Positions 22,453-35,635 are shown, counted from the first letter of the stretch. The stretch: DNA of 64,000 nucleotides from Beta vulgaris subsp. vulgaris (GCF_026745355.1 NC_079206.1:21507399-21571398); one strand, 5' to 3'. Program-made: numbers and translations. The notes: generated by a model not told the origin, from the letters alone.

Positions 22453-25400
22453 ATGAGTCTTTTCGGCCTCGGCAGGTTAGTAACAGAAATTTTACCTTTT
22501 TTTTTTTCTTTTGTGTTAGTTTCTTTTTTTGGAACTTTTGAGCATGTATTATTGATTTATGATCTGGGTTGAATTTAATTTCTTGTGGAATGAGATATTA
22601 TTAATGTAAAAGTGTCCCCCTCAAAAAAAAAAAATTAATGTAAAAGTGTCCAAGATCTGTTTTTATTGGGTGTAATTTGGGTTTTGGACGATTTAATCAG
22701 GTAGTTTATGTTTTTCCATGATTGGATGTCATATTCAAGCATTTGGCTTTGCCTGCTAGTGTATTTGGTGGAGTTAATCATCTGGGTATCTGCCAAAAAC
22801 ATAATTGAAGTTGTATAAAAGAATTATTCATTGTAAGTTGCATGCAAAATGCAGAGGTTCTTATGAAAGGGCGGATTTTCGAAGATTAGAATGTTAAGAA
22901 TTTAGTATTTCTTGTAACCAATGATGTGTTTTGATAGTATTAGTTGTAGCAATTTGTGCAAACATATGTGGGAAATGTGATTAGCTTTGGAAAGATGATA
23001 ACTAGAACACTTATTTCCTTGATGGTGGGGCTGTGCAGTGTGTTTGGTTCATTTTTAGTAAAGGAAAAAAAAAGGAAGAGAAAGGAAGGGAAGAGAAAAG
23101 AAAAGAATGGAAGAAAAAGGAAAAAAAACCTTAATTTCCCATGTTTGGTATAAATTTTCTCTTTACTTCCGAATTCCCCGGCTTTTGGGAGGAAAGGAAA
23201 GTGAAATTTTATCAAAGAGTATTTCCTTCCAATTCCTCCCATTTCCTTTCACTTAATTTTTTTTAATGAACCAAACATTGGAAAGTAATAAATTTCCTTC
23301 CGCTTCCTTTATTTTCCTTCCAAATCCTTTCTACCAAACAAAATGTATTTGGCATGATCATAATTCATTAACTTAGGTAATGGGGAATCTAGTTTGGTGG
23401 AGAATAGACACTGAAACTTTTCTCTAGGGTATGGTGACTTACCGGATAGAAGACATACTAGATACAAGTACAACCCAAGAGTTACGAATAGTGGAATAAT
23501 GTGACTTTGGGCTTGTGAGAATCAATGTAACCTGCTGACTAGTGAGCTTATCTGCTGGTTTCATCATGACAGTACAGTGTCTTAGTGGAAATAATGCTTG
23601 GTGCGGACACATTCCTCTGTAGTTTTGGGCTTACAACTGTTAAATCCATCTATGTTCTTGATGCGGAGATTTTAATAGCTTGCTATGGACTGGTTCTTCT
23701 TCTATGTGACTTTAAACATTGTCCTATATCATATGTCTATTTATAAATGAAAAGCGGTTATTTCTTAATCATTTAGTCATTTAGCATTTCTATTAATCTG
23801 TGTTTGGTGGATCTTTGAGAAAAAATGTCCCTAATCTTTTGGGTTTTTTTCTTCTTCAAAAAGTATTCAATAGGAAGAGCATAGTTAGTCCATCTGGATG
23901 AACTAATGTTGAAATCTATAGCCTATGTGACCTGATAAGGCAAGTGCACATGATAGAAGAATAAACAAAGGATTCAGGCACGACTTTATTTACACCTTGT
24001 TTGGTAAGAAGTCATAAATGGTAGTAATGGTAACGCATTAGTGTTAGTCTGTAAGGGAAGTCCCATGTCAATATACATGGTAATGTTACTTCATCCCAAA
24101 ATATCTTTTTTCTTCTTAAATTTCATTTCCTTCCATTACGACTTGAAAAGGTAGTACTGAGTAGGAATTGAAATTTGTGAAATGTTTGGGAGATGAAAAT
24201 CCATTACCATGGTAATGAGCAGAAATTTCTCTTGCAAATTACATATAATTTCATTACTGTTACCAACATTTAGTACTGCATACCAAATAGACTGTGTGTT
24301 CTTTATGCTCTGAGTTGTTATTAATGTATGCTTAAAATTTTAATGTAAGTCTTTAATCTTAATTCCCTAGACTTTCTCCTATCTATCTAAGGCTCTTTTA
24401 GGATTATAATCAACCCCCCCCCCCCCCCCCAAAAAAAAAAAAAGAACAAAAATCACACAATTTATTTACTTATCTTGGGGATTTTGGTTCAATATTGCAA
24501 GAATCCTTTAACTGCACTAGAAAGCCCCTCCTTGCACGTGCACCAACCCTGTGTGATCTCAATTTGGCACTGTACACACATTGTGTATGATTTTTTCTTG
24601 CCTTTTTTCCTATTTAATATTAGTCTAGCATTTTTTTTCTTTTTTCAAATGTCCCACTAAGGAGTAAAATCAGGATAGTATCCATTTCGGATATATTTCT
24701 TGATCAATTGGCAACATTTCCATGTAACTGAAATCTTACAGAGCTGTTCTTCGCTGGCAGAAACCAGAGAACATTTCGGCCCAAGAAGAGTGCACCTTCT
24801 GGGAGTAAGGTTGGTCTGTTCTATATAAATATGCTTGCATTTTCATAGTCTGATAAGACTTCCCCAATTCTGTAAAAGAGCTTCTATTGCTCGTACAAAT
24901 CATAAGAAGTCCAAAGCTAATCTAGGCTCTTGCTATGGATGATGAGGTCTCCCTCGTGATTGTTTTTTTAATGTAGCACCATATTTAGTCTCAAAATAGT
25001 TGCTTTGTATTGTTTGTGTGTAGTTTCTACACCACCAACTTTGAGCTTTATGCAGTGATTTATGAAGATTTAAATTAAGATTCAAACATGTCATCTTTTT
25101 AGTTACTGAGTAACTGAATATATATTTTCCTCACACTAAGAGTGAATTGTTGACTTTATCTTTTAATTGCAGGGGGCCCAGCTGAGACAGCTTATTGATG
25201 CGACCCTAGGCAGTGGAAATCTAAGGGAAGCTGTGAGACTTCCGCCAGGGGAAGATCTGAATGAATGGCTTGCTGTGAACAGTATTTTTCTTGTCTCTTT
25301 CTATGCACTCCCCCTTGTATTTGTACAATGAGAAACCAAACCTCGCTGCTACTCTTAGTGTGATGATTCCAATCTAATGTTTATGATGATGTTTTCTTTA

Positions 25401-28400
25401 GTTTCTTTGCCATGATCAGGCTATGATTATATTCTAGCTCTAAGATTGTTGCACCTTTACATCGTACTTTATTTAACAGTTAGAATGATCTCTGGAACCT
25501 AAAACTTATTGAGATAGTTCTTTTCTTTATTTTCAGCTGTTGATTTCTTCAATCAGGTGAACCTGCTCTATGGTACTCTCACAGAATTCTGTACGCCAGA
25601 GAGCTGTCCTACCATGACTGCAGGACCCAAGTAATCTCTTCAGATCAACTGCATATATAGTTACTAATTGAGTTCATGCAAGAGCATATGTAGATATCTT
25701 GAGATAGATATTCTTTAGGACTTCTCTACAGATATTTAATGATTGCATCTCACCCATTAATCATCTCAATTAGAATTGCAAGTTCAATGAAGAGTTAAAA
25801 TTTCGTTAAATTCTCGAGGGCTGATGAAATAGACAAATACAGCACCTTTATTTAGGAAATGTGATATGTTATTTATTTGTTCATCTTGCTTCATTGAATA
25901 TTGAAAAGAATTTAACAATGTAGTGATAATATCAAGTGTATGTGCTACACTGGATTTTTCCTGAATGAGACCTCCTTACTACCTTAGTAAATATAGCTAA
26001 TGCAAAAAAATTCCTTTGATGAAAGACTATAATCTATCCCATAAAGATTCATTGTCTATTCTCTATTAGGTAATTTTTGGCATTTTTAGGGTGTTTGATG
26101 GTAATCATGACCTTGTGCCCATGGTTTATCTAAATGTGATTACAGTTATTTTCTAGGTAGATTTCTCTCATAAATCACAAAGTAACTCGTATAATTGTCC
26201 CATAGATCATGAAGTAACAACTCGTTGAAGGGCAAAGTTTTAACTGTTGTGGTGGATTTAGTTTCATTGTGGAAAGTTGAGAGGTTGAGGAAAAAGGACT
26301 CGAAAGTTTAACTTGGTGTGAAAACTGAAAAGAGGGACATAAAATTGCATATGGTAGGGCAATTGTGTGATAGCGGGTCACATGAGTTGACTTGAAGGGC
26401 TTGATAAGCTTTTCTAGTTTCTGCTTACAGCTCCAAACAGGTTTGCATAAGGTGTTTAGTTACAGTGTTGCATCAGGAACTTTGTATATGTTGGATTTGC
26501 TCTTCTCTGTTGTTAAATGGAATATTATTGAAATCCTGTCAAGTAGAAACTGATTTTGCAATTTTGTGGACATAGGACGTTTAAAAATAAAATCTGGATT
26601 GATTCACTTGCTTTATTTAGAGAGCTGGCCTTTTGAAATGATGTTGGAGCTTCTTCTGTAGCGAATATATGATTCTTCTATTTAAATCCAGTGGTTCTTA
26701 AGAGCTTACGCTTTCAACTCGTGATGATTATAGTCCTGCTCCTTATCTTAAGGAGCCTGTATCTTCGATTGTCTTGAATTTACTCCTATGTATTTATCGA
26801 CTCCTTTTAAACCGTGTTTCTTGGAGCAGTCACAAGCAAGATCAAAAGTTTTCACTGCAAAGAAATAGAGGGATTCAGTATTGGGGAGGATGTCAGAAAT
26901 CCTAGGAGTCAAAAGGACTTGGTCTTGACTCTTATAGTCTGTAGATATTGTCCGAAATTCACTGGATATTTGGGGGGGGGGGTCATTGGTGGGTGACCTT
27001 GTTGACCATGCGGGTTGCTGGTCAGTAAACAGTTTGTTGACGGGTAGACCAATAGAGGAGTATGGAGATAAGGGATAGGACAGAGAAATGAGCACACATG
27101 AAAGTCTTAAGTATCTAACTGTACGTGAATATCTATTACGATATATTTTTCTCTTTTATAATACTATGGCATACAAATTTGGCCCTGTATTAACTTTGTC
27201 CAACAAAGGTTCTGCGTTAATCAGAGGCTCTATGCAATAAAATCCTTATAATCTTGACTCAACCTTTACGCCCACTGGGCTCTAGCCTCTACCCTGTCCT
27301 CTAACAGGGTCCATCCAAAACATCTTCTGAAACTGAAGTAATTCAAGGGTCTGCAACATGAGTTTTCACTAGCAATAGAACATGAAGAATCCGATTCTTT
27401 TGTGGTGTTACGATAGGTGCACCTGCCTAAAACGCATACTATGCTCTATGTGTAAGAAGTTAAGACATACAATAATGAGTAAATAAACAAGTAGAATATG
27501 AGGAGGATGAAATGAATCTAAACAGGTAGTTGGTAAATGCAAGGCCAGAAAGTTTTTTGAAAGGTAAAAAAACACAACATAATGTTGGGAGTCATGTTGC
27601 TTCTGCAACTGAGGATATTGAAACTTAACAAGTATTTTGTACCAATGTTCATATCCAATCTGTAACTGTAAGATGATTGATATGAAAATTTCAAGACAAT
27701 CATTGATGTCATAAATTATGTTTGCTGCAACAGGTACGAGTATAGGTGGGCTGATGGTGTTCAGATCAAGAAACCTATTGAGGTTTCTGCACCAAAATAT
27801 GTTGAGTACTTGATGGACTGGGTTGAATCCCAACTAGATGATGAATCCATCTTCCCCCAGAAAATTGGTAATCCTTTTTTGCATTTAAAGTCCTGTCAAT
27901 GTTATTCACTTATTTGTGGGACCCTGGCAACCCCTAAAGAAAGAAATTGACAAAATTTTACCTAATCATAGTTTTATTCTTTGTAGAGGATAATGGCTGT
28001 GTTTATACAGATCCTTTTTATATCTTAATATACAAGTCCAGTTTGTATCTTAACAGATCGTGCTTTATATTTGCAGGGACACCTTTTCCTTCAAACTTTA
28101 GGGATGTTGTCAAAACAATCTTCAAGCGGCTGTTTAGGGTGTATGCTCATATTTATCACTCGCACTTCCAGAAGATAGTAAGTCTCAAGGAGGAGGCTCA
28201 TTTGAATACTTGTTTCAAGCATTTCATACTATTCACCTTTGTAAGTCAAGACTCTCTTAATTGTCTGATGAAAGGAACTATGTCGGATAGGCCGCTTTTT
28301 TGTTTGTCAATGAAATTTATGCTAAATGTCTAACTTTGATTCTTATGACAAAATCTTTTTGGAAGTTTTCTTGTAAGAGATAAAGATGCCTCCTACAGAA

Positions 28401-28508
28401 AAAACTGATGTTACTGTCATTTCTCATGATGTACAGGAATTTGGGTTGATTGACAAGAAGGAGCTGGCTCCGCTTCAGGAACTTATAGAATCTATTGTTC
28501 CTTACTGA
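22453..28508 (+). CDS. MOB1: MOB1 kinase activator (MOB1A-like)
   Basis: Seven exons, 22453-22475, 24761-24809, 25173-25281, 25537-25630, 27734-27867, 28077-28240 and 28437-28508, with GT-AG junctions and matching phases, give 214 residues. The length and sequence fit plant MOB1: MSLFGLGR, then [16 protein letters not shown], then [18 protein letters not shown] and [13 protein letters not shown]. Zinc ligands Cys79, Cys84, His161 and His166 are all present and share human MOB1 numbering. MOB1 binds and activates NDR/LATS-type kinases in the Hippo-like pathway and is cytosolic/nuclear. Residue 191 (TTT, Phe), at the exon 6/7 junction, is His as I recall the Arabidopsis protein. A poly-A signal aataaa lies at 28574. 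Large introns 1 (2.3 kb) and 5-side (2.1 kb) carry repeats. No damage is seen, so the gene should be functional. Confidence 0.97.
23035..23282. mobile_element. MITE-like inverted repeat in MOB1 intron 1
   Basis: The left arm gtgtttggttcattttta and the right arm taatgaaccaaacat are inverted, and both are followed inwards by gaaagg/cctttc runs. Internal sequence is purine-rich on one side and pyrimidine-rich on the other, consistent with long imperfect pairing. The superfamily is not determined. Confidence 0.5.
23991..24296. mobile_element. Second MITE-like inverted repeat in MOB1 intron 1
   Basis: The left end ccttgtttggtaag and the right end gcataccaaatagac form an imperfect inverted pair, with inner ggtagtaatggtaac and gttaccaacattta also pairing. 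Target duplication not established. Confidence 0.4.
24414..24443 (+). repeat. Poly-C/poly-A homopolymer junction
   Basis: A run of about 17 C is followed by 13 A within MOB1 intron 1. Such runs are length-unstable and may be misassembled. Confidence 0.8.
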
Positions 28509-28573
28509 AATAACACCTTTTTATCACATATCGTGGATTTGATGGTTTAGTCACAACTCACACAGTTGAATCA

Positions 28574-28579
28574 AATAAA
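28574..28579 (+). terminator. Polyadenylation signal of MOB1
   Basis: Canonical aataaa 66 bp after the MOB1 stop codon. Confidence 0.6.
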
Positions 28580-28810
28580 GGATTCATAGGAACTGGTCGC
28601 AGTAATTAGACACCGTGTGTCTCCTTTGTCCTTGTCACTAAGTTTTATCATTTGTATATGCTTCAGTTTCCATATATAAATGTGTGACCTCATATAATAT
28701 GAGTTAACTGTTGTGTGTGCTTCAGTTTCTACAAATACCTCTCCTTTTTCATAATTGCGTCCCCAAATGCTTAGTTGATTTTAAATTGTTTGGTGGGAAA
28801 TGAACATGGT

Positions 28811-29339
28811 CAATTCCCAATGGTGACTTCGGACTTTTCGGGTTTCCTATTGGTGGTCCTAAGTTTTTTTATTCCCACTGTTAGCCCTCAATTATTGTTT
28901 AATTTCTAAATGTGACCTTATAAAGTAAAAACTTATTTGTTTTTGTTAATTTTTCATTAGAATAAATGTCTCGATTTGCGTGCTTGAAAATTGTCTATGT
29001 TTGCGTGTTGCAAATATTGTTTGGTTAAAGTTTTGGGGCTCATTTTAGCCTTTGAGGAGCATAATTAAAGTTTAAAATTGAGTTTCATGCATACAAATTG
29101 GTTTGCTAAGGAATTAAGGGTCTTGGGCTTTAAAGTCAAATTTGATGTCAAAATTGATAAAAAATTGGTTTGTGCATTAAGACACTAGTTCTAATGGAAA
29201 GTTAATGGAATTAACGGTTTATTGCTTTATAAGGTCACATTTGGAACTAGAATAATAATTAAGGGTTATCAATGCGAATAAAAAAACTGAAGGTCATCAA
29301 TGGGAAACTCGAAAAGTTCGAGGGTATCATTGAGAATTT
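28811..29339. mobile_element. Foldback/Mutator-like element with long inverted arms
   Basis: The arms at about 28811-28977 and 29174-29339 pair over roughly 160 bp. Matching pairs include cccaatggtgacttcggact with its counterpart gttcgagggtatcattgaga, and aaatgtgaccttataaag with ctttataaggtcacattt. The centre is about 200 bp without coding capacity. Arms are more diverged than in the 21212 element, suggesting greater age. Confidence 0.6.
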
Positions 29340-30910
29340 TCCTTTATTGATTGTGCATATGAACTAATCACTTGTTTGAGATTTATTAGATTCTTTGTCC
29401 ATTGTAAATGAGGTAGACCAGGTGCTAGGCCATATGTTTCTTTGGCGGGATTTATACATGCTTCATTGCATATAGTGGTAAAAGTTATTCGGACAAAAAT
29501 TGAAATCTAATATAAACCGCCACCTGTGCCCAGAGGCAGCGACAGATGGGATCATTTAGTAATCCGGATTAAACTCAATGTGTTCGGATTAGACTCATAT
29601 TGAGTTTTTTTTTATAAAATTGGGTTTTGGAAAAGGATTGGATTAAGGGTGTTTGAATAGTAAGTGGGCTCTATATTATATATTTATGATCGACTTAACT
29701 GTTTTTTTTTAAAAAAAAGGAAGTCCAAATGGTTTGGCAGTCTTTCGCTTTCTCTAAAAGTTAAAACCCTAATTTAGCTTGCTAGTATAATATGTTGAAC
29801 CTGTTGTATAGTTGAACATGCTTTTATGATGTTATTGAACCTTATGTTATAATGAATTATGAGTTGTTATTAATTTATTAATGAATTTCATGGAATTGTA
29901 AGAATTACTTCAATTATTGAATACTTACTTTGATGTTTGCGTCAAATTTATCTCACCCAAAAACAGAGTTTAAAACGTTGGATAATTTGAATCGGATCCA
30001 AGCTAGTGTTTGGGAATTCGAATTGGATTGATTCTGACTCAAACTCTAATTGGTTTGAATTTAAATTGGAGAATTAAAATTCAATTTTTGTTTGTATAGA
30101 GTAGGATTAGGCTTAAATTCAAATCGTACATCAAACGTCCACCCCTAATTACAAATGATGTGGTGATCCTAATTCCAAACAGGTTTTAGCTTTTATGTGG
30201 AAATGGCTTAATTGAGCTTCAATTTGGTTTCAGATATAATATTTCAGAGGAAAATAATAATCGAGGATGGAACACAGTTTTAAGTTTGTTTTTTGATGGA
30301 ATGACTTGATTAAGTCTTTGTTTGATTGACGGAAAGCATTTGTAATGGAAAACAATTCCAATGGAAAATGATTTATTAACAATAAAAAAAATTCCAAAAG
30401 AGAGCACATTACAATATATAATTGGTATTCAATGTCTCATTTACAACTGTATGGAGAGTGTACATCGTTGTTAGTCTAAAGTATGGTATGGGAACCTATT
30501 TGTTCCCCTCATAATATCTCAATGTCATGCACACAAAAATAACTACTTAATCTCAAAGATAGGTAAAAAGTTCAAATTTTAGGAAAAGTACCACTTTATG
30601 AGTCACAGATGTTAAAAGATACTCCTAAATTTAATTTGTTTATCCATCCCTGAGATAGATTTATTATCCCTTTGGACTGTGCTATCTTCTTTTACATAAG
30701 AATATTTCCATTTATTAATCATTTTTTTCCTCACAAAGAGTTGCTGAATTAATTCAACAAAATAGAATCATGCAAAACAGATTTTTCAAATAATTTTAGC
30801 TTCAAGCCAAGCAGCTAACTAGTAGAATGAGAATGGTTGAAACTAGCATTTTGGAAGATAAATCTATCAATAAATTCTCAAAATTCGTATTATATGACAA
30901 AACAATTCGA
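29340..30910. other. Intergenic sequence without a recognisable gene
   Basis: AT-rich with short spurious frames only. The motif aattggattgattctgactcaaa and neighbours around 30000-30130 look like decayed repeat sequence. No structure could be supported. Confidence 0.35.
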
Positions 30911-30974
30911 CTTGCGTGGACCCGGTTCACACTAAAAATAGTGTACACCAGGTCCAGGCACGTGACCTGTTATA

Positions 30975-31650
30975 TCACTTTAACATACACTATATCATTT
31001 TAACATACACTATATCATTATAACGTACACTATATTACTTTAACATACACTATATTACTTTAACATACACTATATCATTTTAACACACACTATATCACTT
31101 TAACACACACTATATCACTTTAACATACACTATATCATTGTAACATACACTATATCATTTTAACACACACTATATCACTTTAACATACACTATATCATTT
31201 TAACATACACTATATTGTTATAACATATATTATATCACTTTAACATACACTATATCACTGTAACATACATTATATCATTTTAATATGCACTATATCACTG
31301 TAACATACTTCCTCCGTTTTTCTATAGATGCTACATTTTCCTTAAATGGAAATGTCATAATAGATGCTACATACCATAAATGGATTCCTTTTCACCATAA
31401 AAATCTTAAAATACTATTAAAAAGTTGGTGGTCCCCCACCTTCTCTTTTAAAATACTCATACTTTTTCCTTAACAAATATTTTTTTATTCAAAAAGTGAT
31501 GGTCTCCTACTTTCTCTCTCTACCTTTCTTAAAAACCCCCACTTTCTCTATGTAGCAAGAATTAAAACACGGAGGAAGTACACTATATCATTTTAACATA
31601 CACTATATCATTTTAACATACACTATATCATATCAATATACACTATCATA
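30975..31650 (+). repeat. 20-bp minisatellite (taacatacactatatcattt)
   Basis: About 16 units lie between 30981 and 31307 in strict 20-bp register and about three more between 31579 and 31650. Variants change one to three bases (catt/cact/ttac at the 3' half of the unit). The two blocks were one array before the Stowaway insertion. Confidence 0.9.
31308..31578. mobile_element. Stowaway-like MITE (271 bp) inserted in the minisatellite
   Basis: Ends are cttcctccgttttt and aaaacacggaggaag, the hallmark Stowaway inverted repeat, flanked by the dinucleotide ta on both sides (31306-31307 and 31579-31580). Joining the flanks restores the minisatellite unit aacatacactatatc, which proves the order of events. 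Confidence 0.85.
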
Positions 31651-31712
31651 AACTCACGTGATATGGATCGGATGTACACTAATTAGTGTGCACCGGGTTC
31701 ATATTAGTTTTT

Positions 31713-32348
31713 TTAATGACAAAATTGACAAAGCGGTTATTCTTTCATAGATGAAACAGTCAAAGTATATTGTTTTTGAAATGGTGTCCAAAATCTGAAA
31801 CCAAATAACATTTGCATTTAGTCACACCCAATTGTAGCTCCCACTGAACCACAAGAAGCTTTTCTAGCTTGCATACAGTTAGACAAAAACATTTACTAGT
31901 AAATATGTAAAATGTAGAGCACAAAAATGTGAGTTACTAGTTACTACCCCTCAATAATAAAATTTGTCGCACTCACATGACCCCTAAGTAATTTCTCAAG
32001 GTCCATATTAGCAGAACAAATTATATAAATCAATGAAATACTGCACAAATGGCTCATTACATGCTGCCAATGTCTTGGTTAACTCGAGAATGCCCTTGTT
32101 GTAATTTCTGCCTTCAACTCTGTATAAAAATCTCTGTTGCACCTCAGAAAATATATAATATCAGATAATGAAAGAAGATGTCGCATACAATGCTATAATA
32201 AACTAAGTTACAAATGCTAATATCAATTTATATGCAACAAATTCTGCGTGATATAAAGTGTTGCTATACTTTCTAGCTTCATAATTACAAGGAATGACAA
32301 ATTGATAAGAAGTTTAGAAAGGGAATATGATAGTACCTACTTTAATAT
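31713..32348. other. 3' flank of the TMEM45-like gene
   Basis: No coding sequence. It would hold the 3' UTR of the minus-strand gene that ends at 32349. No further element is recognised. Confidence 0.4.
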
Positions 32349-35300
32349 CTACAAATCACCATCAGCTGTTTGCAATCTCTCCTGACAAGAATTGTTGAAT
32401 CTCGAAGAGGCAAAACTATAAGATGCTGAAATTACGACAAAAACACCAATCACCATTGAAAATAACTGGAAGTTTGCAAGCAACTCCCCTCTGGTTTGAC
32501 TCAGTTTCGAGTGGCAAACAATGTCGTCTCCTTTAAGTTGACAGCCTTCGGGCATCATAGGGCCATAAAGCGTGAAAGCAGTCTGATAAAACCAAAGGCC
32601 TTGGAGAGTTATGGCTATGCTGTTAGATAAATCAACTGGGAAACTTGATGGGACGAGCGTGCCAGCAACACTAGTTATAACACACAAGCCTATCAGAAGA
32701 ACCAGGATATAGTGATAGTAGCCTTCCAGGCCTTTGTGATTCGTAGAGTGGAAGTAAAACAAGAGGTACTCTGAAGTGAATGCTGTTGCAGCTATCAAAG
32801 TAAGTGCTCCATCTGGCAAGGGAAGAATGCTGAACAATGAAAAACATGATGAGATTAAGTAGCCCATATTATCTAAAACAAATATGAAATTAATATCTTA
32901 AAAATAGTATTTCCTCTTGGAGGAAATAGTAGCAACATCATTGCGATATGATTCTTTAAGAATAATTTCAGTTTTTAAAAAAAGTGAATTTCAGACTTCA
33001 CCTCAACCCTTACAGAATCAATATCCAATTTTTGTGGGCCAGGCACCTAGGAGTTGGGGAGCAAGGTAAGGGGAAGCTCACCACCAAGCGTCCCTCAATT
33101 GGCAGAATCAAACTCATAAGGCACAAAGATCAAAAGATATTTGTTTATGGTATTGCAGACATACAGATCAGTTGCTCTCTGATTTCATAATGTGATCCAG
33201 GAATCCATCGAAAGAAACCAAAGTGCCTAACACAGATCATAATGATGAATGTGCTATATAAGCTAATAGGCTATGACTTACACAGACATCATATTCACCA
33301 GTGCCGAAGTATCAGGATGCTAAAATAGTTATATTAGCTTGTAACCGGGGAAGTGGCTACACATGACATGCAAACGCCTCTAATAACACCAACTTCTTCC
33401 TTCTTTTATCCCAATTCTATCAGAAAAATGGAATTTGGAGCAGCAGAAGTATAAGCTTTAAAGGTTAGAAGCTTAAGAGACACCTAGAAAAGCACAATAT
33501 GAGCCAGAGAATGGTATTTTTTATGAAACTACTGTGCACAAACCATAACAGTCAACAGTCTTGTGGTTTTTATTCTATAACCAAAAAGGCTAGCAAAGAA
33601 ACATAGGAGATTGTAGTCCAATAATTATTGATAACAAATTCCCAGTTCTAAATTTCTCAGAGAAAGACATCAAAATCAAATCCGAGAAGAAAACATATCT
33701 TTAAACATAGTCAATCTGCTCAAGTACACGTTGAAATTTGGAAACGGTTTTCTCCCAAATAAACTTACTTTTGCAAAGTAGGAAAACTAAAAGAACCTAA
33801 AAATAAAAAAAAATAAAAATATAAGCAAAGCAAAGCAAAAGAAGAGGGTAGAGAAAAAAATGAAAACAATAAAACCTCCTTGCATGAAGAATTTAGGCAC
33901 TCAAAATGGTAAGGCTTCTCCCAGTCAAAGAAATAAAAGGACTCGGAAGTCTCACCATTAGCGAGTAGTGAATCCTTGAAATCCTTTAATCCAAGCTAAA
34001 TCTCTACTATAGACCACGAATCCGCAAATAATATTTAGCTACACAAATAGCTGCTAAACAAAATTCTTAACCCCCAAACCCACACCACCAACCCCCCCCC
34101 CCCCCGGAACTCTACCCTTGTACCTAACGCATAACCAGTATCCACAAGATGCCAGCAAAAACCAAATTTATAAACACTTTCCACCTCACTCGCAATAAGT
34201 TGTGATCCAAAACAATACATTAGCAGGTGCAAAACTGATTCTAAATCTTAAAGGGGGCAAAAGGTTAATTTTGCGAGAAAATTCAGAAAATCAAAACTCA
34301 GGCCCTAGTCGCAATACCTTGCATCCTACTTTACAATGTCTTGCTTTAGATGTCCACTTCCTTCTCTAGTAACTTACTCATAACTTTGTCATCCTATTTA
34401 AATTAGTTAAAATAACTCAAGGCTCCCCAACATAAAAGTGATGCATCTAAAGTGGGCTGTGATGAAATGATACACTTCATGTGGTCAGATTTAGAGAGAC
34501 ATTGGTTGGTCTCTATTAATTTACCATAGGTTTTACAAAAGAAGAAGCATCCAAACCATAGTCCTGTCTTCCTTTTATCCCCCTTTATTAAAGCAGGACT
34601 ACAAGTGTTGGCAACCATAAACCTTTTCCAAATTAATCAATATCATCACTTCCTCAATAGCTTCTCAAGCAGATCTATATATTTCACTAATTGAAGTCCA
34701 GAACAAGCAAACTTCTCAGAACCAAGCCATTTACCAAGGCTAAAATAAACTCATATCAACTAATTACTAAAGACAAAACAAGAACAAGCAAATAAAAGAA
34801 AACTCGTATCAACTGATTACTACTGCTATTTTAGTTTGAGTGTCTTAATTTTCTTTTTACTATCTTTTGAGGGGAATTGAGGAGAGAAAGATACATTTTT
34901 CATATTTACTTGACTAATCATGTCTACTTCTCTTTCTTGAGAGTTTGTTGCACCATCCTTTCAGCATTTGAAAGAGTAATCATGCTTAACATTTGCTAAA
35001 CAACTCTTAATCCCGAAAAATGATCTTTATTGTCCCTACCAAAACAATTTTATATTTTCATTCATGAACAATAAAATAACCATAATCAAAAGCAATGACC
35101 ATATGTTAAGAGCTTCGCAGAAAGTAGATTAGTAATATTAGTTCATAAATTTCAACATGCCACAAACTATCCCAACAATATGATTATCTAATACCCATTC
35201 TTTTTTCAATGGAAACATGAAGACAATAAGCCATGAACAATTACTGTTTGCAATATCTAGAATTCACAAGGAAAGGAAGAGAACCAACCTAGTTTTAACT

Positions 35301-35635
35301 GATATAAGAGCAGTGAGGCCAAAGATGAAGAACATAATAAGCATCCCAGAGTGCTCAAAATTATTCATATGAGAAGGATTCAATATGCCATCCACAAAGT
35401 ACTTAAGATGAGGTGCATATACAAGCTCTATGCACAAATCAATAAAAGCACCAATCACCACCATATACAACTCCAAGTACTTGAGCCTCCCACCAAAACC
35501 CGGCACCGGGTTCCATACCCGGATTCGAAAGGTCTTCGGACTTGTGACATATCTGTACACACTGCACCACATATGCCATAAACCCACCAACAAAAACAGT
35601 GTTCCTGGAACTATATGCCCTTTAAATGATCCCAT
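32349..35635 (-). CDS. TMEM45-family (DUF716) membrane protein
   Basis: Two exons on the minus strand, 35635-35289 and 32829-32349, joined by a 2459-bp intron with a GT donor and AG acceptor (gttcag|c), encode 275 residues. The start [11 protein letters not shown] is the first ATG after an in-frame TAA and matches the family N-terminus. Family features are GLWH (residues 18-21), NFEHS (92-96) and [14 protein letters not shown] (142-155). Several hydrophobic segments fit a multi-pass protein: about 8-28, 53-75, 97-113, 123-142, 155-180 and near 225-250. TMEM45 proteins are integral membrane proteins of poorly known role; plant members have been linked to stress or pathogen responses. No lesion is visible. 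Confidence 0.9.

Larger units (their letters stand above)
30911..31712. mobile_element. Inverted-repeat element filled with a 20-bp minisatellite
   Basis: The outer ends pair over about 50 bp: left gacccggttcacac...tagtgtacaccaggtccaggcacgtgac, right the complement of cacgtgatatggatcggatgtacactaattagtgtgcaccgggttc. Each end contains its own small palindrome (tagtgtacac next to cacacta). Everything between is a minisatellite of 20-bp units except for a Stowaway insertion. No coding capacity. This arrangement, terminal inverted repeats around a minisatellite, is known for some plant MITE families; the superfamily is not determined here. Confidence 0.6.

Noticed and set aside
26748..27097. 115-codon minus-strand frame in a MOB1 intron
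   Set aside because: No recognisable motif, overlaps a G run, and lies between well-supported MOB1 exons on the other strand.
27408..27833. 141-codon minus-strand frame
   Set aside because: Antisense shadow over MOB1 exon 5 and its flank.
30981..31307. Regular 20-bp repeats reminiscent of a CRISPR array
   Set aside because: There are no unique spacers; the repeats are directly adjacent and this is a plant nuclear locus, so it is a minisatellite.
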